Source of the DNA: Candidatus Methylomirabilota bacterium
Lineage (GTDB): Bacteria > Methylomirabilota > Methylomirabilia > Rokubacteriales > CSP1-6
Assembly (NCBI GenBank): GCA_035315345.1
Contig: DATFYA010000060.1
Span: forward strand, 1 to 64,000
Reading direction: 5' to 3'
Length of the DNA: 64,000 nucleotides
The notes under the pieces were generated by a model. It was not told the DNA's origin. It searched no databases and worked only from the letters and a program-made list of their open reading frames with translations. This document shows positions 60,548-64,000 of this stretch, piece by piece (positions within the stretch are counted from its first letter, which is position 1; each line of letters begins with the position of its first letter). The position numbers were made by a program, and so were the translations under genes.

Positions 60548-61393
60548 ATGGCGGTGCGACGGCGCAACGTGGCGGTGACGAGGCCGGCAAAGCCCGACTA
60601 CGTCGTGGTCGGGCTCGCGGCGGCCGGCTTCGCGATCGCGGTCTACCTCACGTGGCTCAAGTGGTCGGGCGGCAACGCGACCTTCTGTCTGTCGGGCAGC
60701 GGCTGCGACGTCGTGCAGGCCAGCCGGTACGGCACGCTGCTCGGACTGCCGACCGCGCTGTGGGGCGCGCTCCTCTACCTGGCCATCGGCGCCCTCGCCG
60801 CGATCGGCTTCACCGCGACCCGCTGGGACTGGGCCTTCTGCCTCGCCGCGGCGGGAGTCGGCATCTCGGTCTATCTCACCGCGCTGTCCATGCTGATCAT
60901 CCACGCCACGTGCGCGTACTGCCTCGCCTCCGGGGTGATCACGCTGGCGGTCCTGCTCGCGCTCTGGCGGCGGCGCTCCGATCTGCCCGGGCGGAGGATG
61001 AAACTCTCCTCGGTGATCGGATACGCGGTGGCCCTCGCGGTGCTGGCCCCGTTCGGGGCCGCGTTCATCTTCGCGATGCCGGAGGGCGGCAGCGCCGCCT
61101 TCGAGGCCGCGCTGGCCCGCCACCTGCGCGACCAGGGCGCGGTGATGTACGGCGCCTACTGGTGTCCGCACTGCACCGAGCAGAAGGCGCTGTTCGGCGA
61201 CGCCGCGAAGGACCTGCCCTACGTCGAGTGCGATCCGAAGGGCGTCAACCCGCGGCCCGACCTCTGCGAGAAGGCCGGGGTGAAGTCGTTCCCCACCTGG
61301 GTCATGGGAGACAAGCGCCGCGAGGGCGTGCAGACCCCGCAGGCCCTCGCCGACTTCTCCAGCTTCAAGGAGCCGACAAAGCCTTCGAGGTGA
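60548..61393 (+). CDS. VKOR family protein fused to a thioredoxin-like domain
   Basis: A 281-residue protein. The N-terminal about 145 residues have four or five membrane helices with the VKOR cysteines Cys47 and Cys53 (CLSGSGCDVV) and the CxxC pair Cys122/Cys125 (CAYCLASG). After a further helix, a thioredoxin-like domain carries GAYWCPHCTEQKALFGDAA (Cys206/Cys209) and the cis-Pro-like region VKSFPTWVMG. This is the same architecture as bacterial VKOR-Trx fusions that oxidise the Trx partner and pass electrons to quinone, forming disulfides in exported proteins. A TACTGT box lies 9 bases before the ATG. It could support folding of secreted proteins with Cys pairs. Confidence 0.9.
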   Translation: MAVRRRNVAVTRPAKPDYVVVGLAAAGFAIAVYLTWLKWSGGNATFCLSGSGCDVVQASRYGTLLGLPTALWGALLYLAIGALAAIGFTATRWDWAFCLAAAGVGISVYLTALSMLIIHATCAYCLASGVITLAVLLALWRRRSDLPGRRMKLSSVIGYAVALAVLAPFGAAFIFAMPEGGSAAFEAALARHLRDQGAVMYGAYWCPHCTEQKALFGDAAKDLPYVECDPKGVNPRPDLCEKAGVKSFPTWVMGDKRREGVQTPQALADFSSFKEPTKPSR

Positions 61394-61410
61394 GATTCGC
61401 CCTCACCCTG

Positions 61411-61433
61411 CCCTCTCCCCGGAGGGGAGAGGG
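61411..61433. repeat. REP-like palindrome between convergent genes
   Basis: CCCTCTCCCC / GGGGAGAGGG, a perfect 10-bp stem with GGA loop, between the VKOR and efflux-pump stops. Read in reverse complement, it and its flanks match the copy at 33934-33956 over about 35 bases. It probably serves as a bidirectional terminator. Confidence 0.75.
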
Positions 61434-61441
61434 AGAGGGGG

Positions 61442-63037
61442 TCAGTGGGCGCCCGGCGCCGGCCGCGTGCGCACCCGCTTGAGCAGCATCGCCAGCGGCA
61501 TGCTGCACACCGCGAGCACCGTCATCAGCCGGAAGTTGTCCACGAAGGCGAGCAGCGTCGCCTGCTGGACCAGCGTCCGGTAGAGGATCCCGAGCGCCTG
61601 CTGGGCCGCCGCGCTCGGCCCCACCTTCGGAGTCAGCGCGCGGCGCAGCGTCTCGAGCTTCTCGGCGAACATCGGATCGTACGGGGTCATGTGCGCCACC
61701 ATGACGTTCTGGTGGACCTGCGCGCGCCGGGCCAGCAGGGTCGTGGCCAGCGAGATGCCGACGCCGCCGCCGAGATTGCGCATGAGGTTGTAGATGCCGG
61801 TGGCCCCGCCCATCTGGTCGCGCCGCAGCGTCCCGAACGACAGGGTGGAGAGCGCGATGAAGATGGGCGGGTTGGCGAGGCCATTCAGGAAGGTCACCGC
61901 CGCGATGTTCGACCACGCGACGTCGAAGGTGAGGCGGCTCAGCCACACGCCGGACAGCGCGAGCAGGCCGAAGCCGCCCGCGATCAGGATGCGGGAGTCG
62001 ATGATGCCGATCAGCCGTCCCGCCACCAGGGCGGACAGCAGCGCCCCCACGCCGCGCGGGCTGGTGGCGAGGCCGGCCTCGAGCGCCGGGTAGCCGAGCA
62101 GGGTCTGCAGGAACAGCGGGAGCATCGCGGTGGTAGCGTAGAGCACGATCCCCATCGCGGTGATGAGCAGGGTGCCGAGGGCGAAGTTGCGGTCGGCGAG
62201 GATGCCGAGGTTGACGATCGGCTCGTCGGCCACCAGCTCGCGCACGATGAACGCGATCATCGCGGCGCACGACAGGGTGATGGTCCAGCGGATCCACTCC
62301 GCGGCGAGCCAGTCCTCCTGCTGGCCCTTGTCGAGCACCACCTGCAGGGTGGCCAGCCAGATCGCCATGAAGGCGAGGCCCCAGTAGTCGATGCGGCGGA
62401 GGGCGGCGCGCTGCAAGTACGGCGGATCCTCGATGAAGGTCTGGGTCATGAGCAGGGCGATGAAGCCGACCGGCAGGTTGATGTAGAAGATCCACCGCCA
62501 CGAGTAGCTGTCGGTGATCCACCCGCCGAGGGTCGGGCCCAGGATGGGCGCCACGATCACGCCCATGGAGTAGGCGGCCATCGCGCGACCGCGCCGCGCG
62601 GGGGCGAAACTCTCGAGCAGGATCGCCTGCGCGATGGGCTGCAGGGCGCCCCCGCCGATGCCTTGCAGCACGCGCGCGAAGATCAGCATCCCGAGGCTGT
62701 TCGCGGCCCCGCACGCCGCCGAGGCGAGCGTGAAGATGACGATGCACACGAGCAGGAAGCGCTTGCGCCCGAAGACCGCGCTGAGCCAGGCGGTGGTCGG
62801 CAGCACGATCGCGTTGGAGATGAGGTAGCTGGTGAGCACCCACGTGGCCTGCTCGGGCGTGGCGGAGAGGCTGCCCGCGATGTGCGGCAGCGCCACGTTG
62901 GCCACCGAGGTGTCGAGCACCTCCATGAAGGTGCCCAGCATCACCGACAGCGCGATGAGGACCGGGCTCGAGCGCGGCCGCCACTCACCGGCGGCGTCCG
63001 CGGCGGACGTGGTCGGCGGCGCGTTCTCGTTGGCCAT
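61442..63037 (-). CDS. DHA2-family (14-helix, EmrB/QacA-type) drug:proton antiporter
   Basis: A 531-residue MFS protein. The ATG before ANENAPPTTS was chosen; a longer frame starts 15 codons upstream. Motifs: LIALSVMLGTFMEVLDTSVA NVALPH-type motif D1, TTAWLSAVFGRKRFLL (motif A) and the motif C block GVIVAPILGPTLGGW with SWRWIFYINLPVG. Fourteen helices are expected in the inner membrane. With the divergent EmrA-like adaptor it forms a tripartite efflux system. A TATAAT box sits 27 bases before the ATG on this strand. Confidence 0.92.
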   Translation of the reverse strand: MANENAPPTTSAADAAGEWRPRSSPVLIALSVMLGTFMEVLDTSVANVALPHIAGSLSATPEQATWVLTSYLISNAIVLPTTAWLSAVFGRKRFLLVCIVIFTLASAACGAANSLGMLIFARVLQGIGGGALQPIAQAILLESFAPARRGRAMAAYSMGVIVAPILGPTLGGWITDSYSWRWIFYINLPVGFIALLMTQTFIEDPPYLQRAALRRIDYWGLAFMAIWLATLQVVLDKGQQEDWLAAEWIRWTITLSCAAMIAFIVRELVADEPIVNLGILADRNFALGTLLITAMGIVLYATTAMLPLFLQTLLGYPALEAGLATSPRGVGALLSALVAGRLIGIIDSRILIAGGFGLLALSGVWLSRLTFDVAWSNIAAVTFLNGLANPPIFIALSTLSFGTLRRDQMGGATGIYNLMRNLGGGVGISLATTLLARRAQVHQNVMVAHMTPYDPMFAEKLETLRRALTPKVGPSAAAQQALGILYRTLVQQATLLAFVDNFRLMTVLAVCSMPLAMLLKRVRTRPAPGAH

Positions 63038-63064
63038 CGCTTGACGGGTTCGGTACCGCCCGCC

Positions 63065-63072
63065 ATTATAAG
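63065..63072. promoter_or_regulatory. Shared -10 region of the divergent efflux genes
   Basis: ATTATAAG gives TATAAT (6 of 6) on the minus strand toward the antiporter and TATAAG (5 of 6) on the plus strand, 9 bases before the adaptor ATG. A TTGACG box lies at 63041 on the plus strand, but 20 bases from the -10, longer than optimal. No -35 is clear on the minus strand. The two divergent promoters therefore overlap in a 44-base gap, and only one could be used at a time. Confidence 0.5.
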
Positions 63073-63081
63073 CGCAACCCA

Positions 63082-64000
63082 ATGACGGACCTCGACCAGG
63101 AGGGGATTTCCCGCCGCCTGCGCGCGCGGTTCGTCACCTATCAGGAAGCGCCGCCCCGTCATCGTCTCGCGGTGCTCGCGGTCGCCGCGGCCGTCGCGCT
63201 GTCGCTCGCCTACGGCGTCTACGTCTGGTACTACTGGCGGCACCACATCTCCACCGAGGACGCGTTCATCAGCGCGCACATCGCTCCCATGAGCGCCCGG
63301 GTGCCCGGCACCGTGAGCGAGGTGCTGGTCAACGACAACCAGGACGTGAAGGCGGACCAGGTGCTGCTGCGTCTCGACCCGCGCGACTACGAGGTCGCGG
63401 TGGCCCAGGCGCGCGCCGCGGTCGCGTCCGCGAAGGGCGACCTCGAGAGCGCGGTGGCCAACGTGCCGCTCACCGAGGATTCGACCCGCAGCCTGGTGCA
63501 GCAGGCCGACGCCGCGCTCGGGGCCTCCCAGCACGGCAGCGAGATGGCCACGCACGATCTCGACGAGCGCCGCGGTCAGATCGCGGCCAAGCAGGCCGCG
63601 GTGGCGGCGGCCGACGCGGCGGTGCGCTCGGCGCAGGCCGACTACGATCGCAGCAAGGCGGACCGCGACCGCATCGCCGAGCTGGTGAAGAACGGGCTCG
63701 TCGCCCAGCAGGACATGGATCACGCGGAGGCCACCTACCGGACCACGGAGGCCACGCGGGACGCGGCCCGCAAGCGGCTCGACCAGGCGCGCAGCGAGGT
63801 CGCGCAGGCCGAGGCGTCGCTGCGCACCCAGCAGGCCGCGGTGGCCCAGTCGGTGCGGCGGGTGGACGAGAGCCGCGCCTCGCTGGAGAACGCCCGCAGC
63901 CAGCGTCAACAGGTGCGGCTGCGGCAGACGCAGGTCGAGGCCGCGCAGGGCCGGCTCTCGCAGGCCCTCGCGAACCTGCAGCAGGCGGAGCTGAACCTGG
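63082..64000 (+). CDS. EmrA/HlyD-family membrane fusion protein, 3'-truncated by the window end
   Basis: An open frame of 306 codons that continues past the window. It starts MTDLDQEGISRRLRARFVT, has one membrane helix at about 30-50 (LAVLAVAAAVALSLAYGVYV), then the lipoyl-like half motif STEDAFISAHIAPMSARVPG, TVSEVLVNDNQDVKADQVLL and a long Ala/Gln/Arg-rich coiled coil with heptad-like repeats (QQADAALGASQHGSEMA and on). This is the EmrA architecture: it links the inner-membrane antiporter to an outer-membrane channel. It diverges from the antiporter gene by 44 bases. No ribosome-binding site is visible, so leaderless expression is possible. Confidence 0.9.
   Translation, partial: MTDLDQEGISRRLRARFVTYQEAPPRHRLAVLAVAAAVALSLAYGVYVWYYWRHHISTEDAFISAHIAPMSARVPGTVSEVLVNDNQDVKADQVLLRLDPRDYEVAVAQARAAVASAKGDLESAVANVPLTEDSTRSLVQQADAALGASQHGSEMATHDLDERRGQIAAKQAAVAAADAAVRSAQADYDRSKADRDRIAELVKNGLVAQQDMDHAEATYRTTEATRDAARKRLDQARSEVAQAEASLRTQQAAVAQSVRRVDESRASLENARSQRQQVRLRQTQVEAAQGRLSQALANLQQAELNL

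Noticed and set aside
1-64000. tRNA, rRNA, riboswitch, integrase and attachment sites
   Set aside because: Looked for by eye; no convincing cloverleaf, rRNA motif, riboswitch core, recombinase or direct-repeat pair next to a tRNA was found. A covariance-model search would be needed to exclude small RNAs.

Overview
The window is a very GC-rich (visually about 70%), densely coded bacterial stretch of about 57 protein-coding genes plus one gene relic. No rRNA, tRNA or CRISPR array was seen, and no intergenic gap exceeds 300 bases. GTG and TTG starts, stop/start overlaps and long co-oriented runs are common. The gene content (several branched-chain amino-acid-type ABC systems, CoA-ester lyase, MaoC hydratase, MmgE/PrpD, flavin-dependent luciferase-like oxidoreductases, acyl-CoA dehydrogenases, an Alternative Complex III-like cytochrome) suggests a soil or subsurface heterotroph, possibly a Candidatus Rokubacteria/Methylomirabilota-type lineage. 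That placement is inference from gene content only.

Layout. 1-3.6 kb: a truncated MaoC hydratase, a CoA-ester lyase and a two-gene glycosyltransferase pair. 3.6-5.3 kb: a 40-bp-arm inverted repeat, then a 3-hydroxyisobutyrate-dehydrogenase-like gene and a RidA-like gene on the minus strand. 5.4-12.0 kb: liv-type transporter 1 (binding protein, two permeases, two ATPases) with a glycosyltransferase-like membrane protein and a methyltransferase inserted between the ATPases. 12.1-24 kb: a hexaheme cytochrome fusion, a CPBP protease, MmgE/PrpD, a zinc-ribbon/cyclase/AAA/TPR signalling giant, a degenerate cold-shock protein, a PEP-mutase-like enzyme, DUF427, a FecR-like secreted protein and an unknown. 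24-28.6 kb: an amidohydrolase and liv cluster 2 (no binding protein), ending in a decayed luciferase-like gene invaded by a short hairpin element. 28.6-34 kb: a membrane cyclase, an LVIVD propeller protein, a kynurenine-formamidase-like cyclase and ATPase-only liv cluster 3. 34-39.7 kb: a DMT exporter, a luciferase-like oxidoreductase and a peptide-type ABC importer without ATPases. 39.7-50.8 kb: an 11-kb minus-strand array with two binding-protein/permease sets (liv 4 and 5), one ATPase pair, a cupin, a MetE-like enzyme, an acyl-CoA dehydrogenase and a VOC protein. 50.9-59.2 kb: HAD, OsmC and DinB proteins, two paralogous sensor kinases, two small unknowns and a receiver-only regulator. 59.3-64 kb: an acyl-CoA dehydrogenase, a VKOR-thioredoxin fusion and a divergent DHA2 efflux pump/EmrA pair.

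How the parts work together: uptake of carboxylate-like or amino-acid-like compounds through many ABC importers appears coupled to CoA-ester and flavin-dependent catabolism. Several importers are missing subunits that neighbours could supply: cluster 3 has only ATPases, cluster 5 has none. Distinct small repeats (a 40-bp-arm inverted repeat, an 84-bp hairpin element, a 107-bp tandem duplication, a 42-bp tandem repeat and a REP-like palindrome) sit at gene junctions, sometimes altering gene ends. Several genes have -10-like boxes so close to the start codon that leaderless transcription is plausible.
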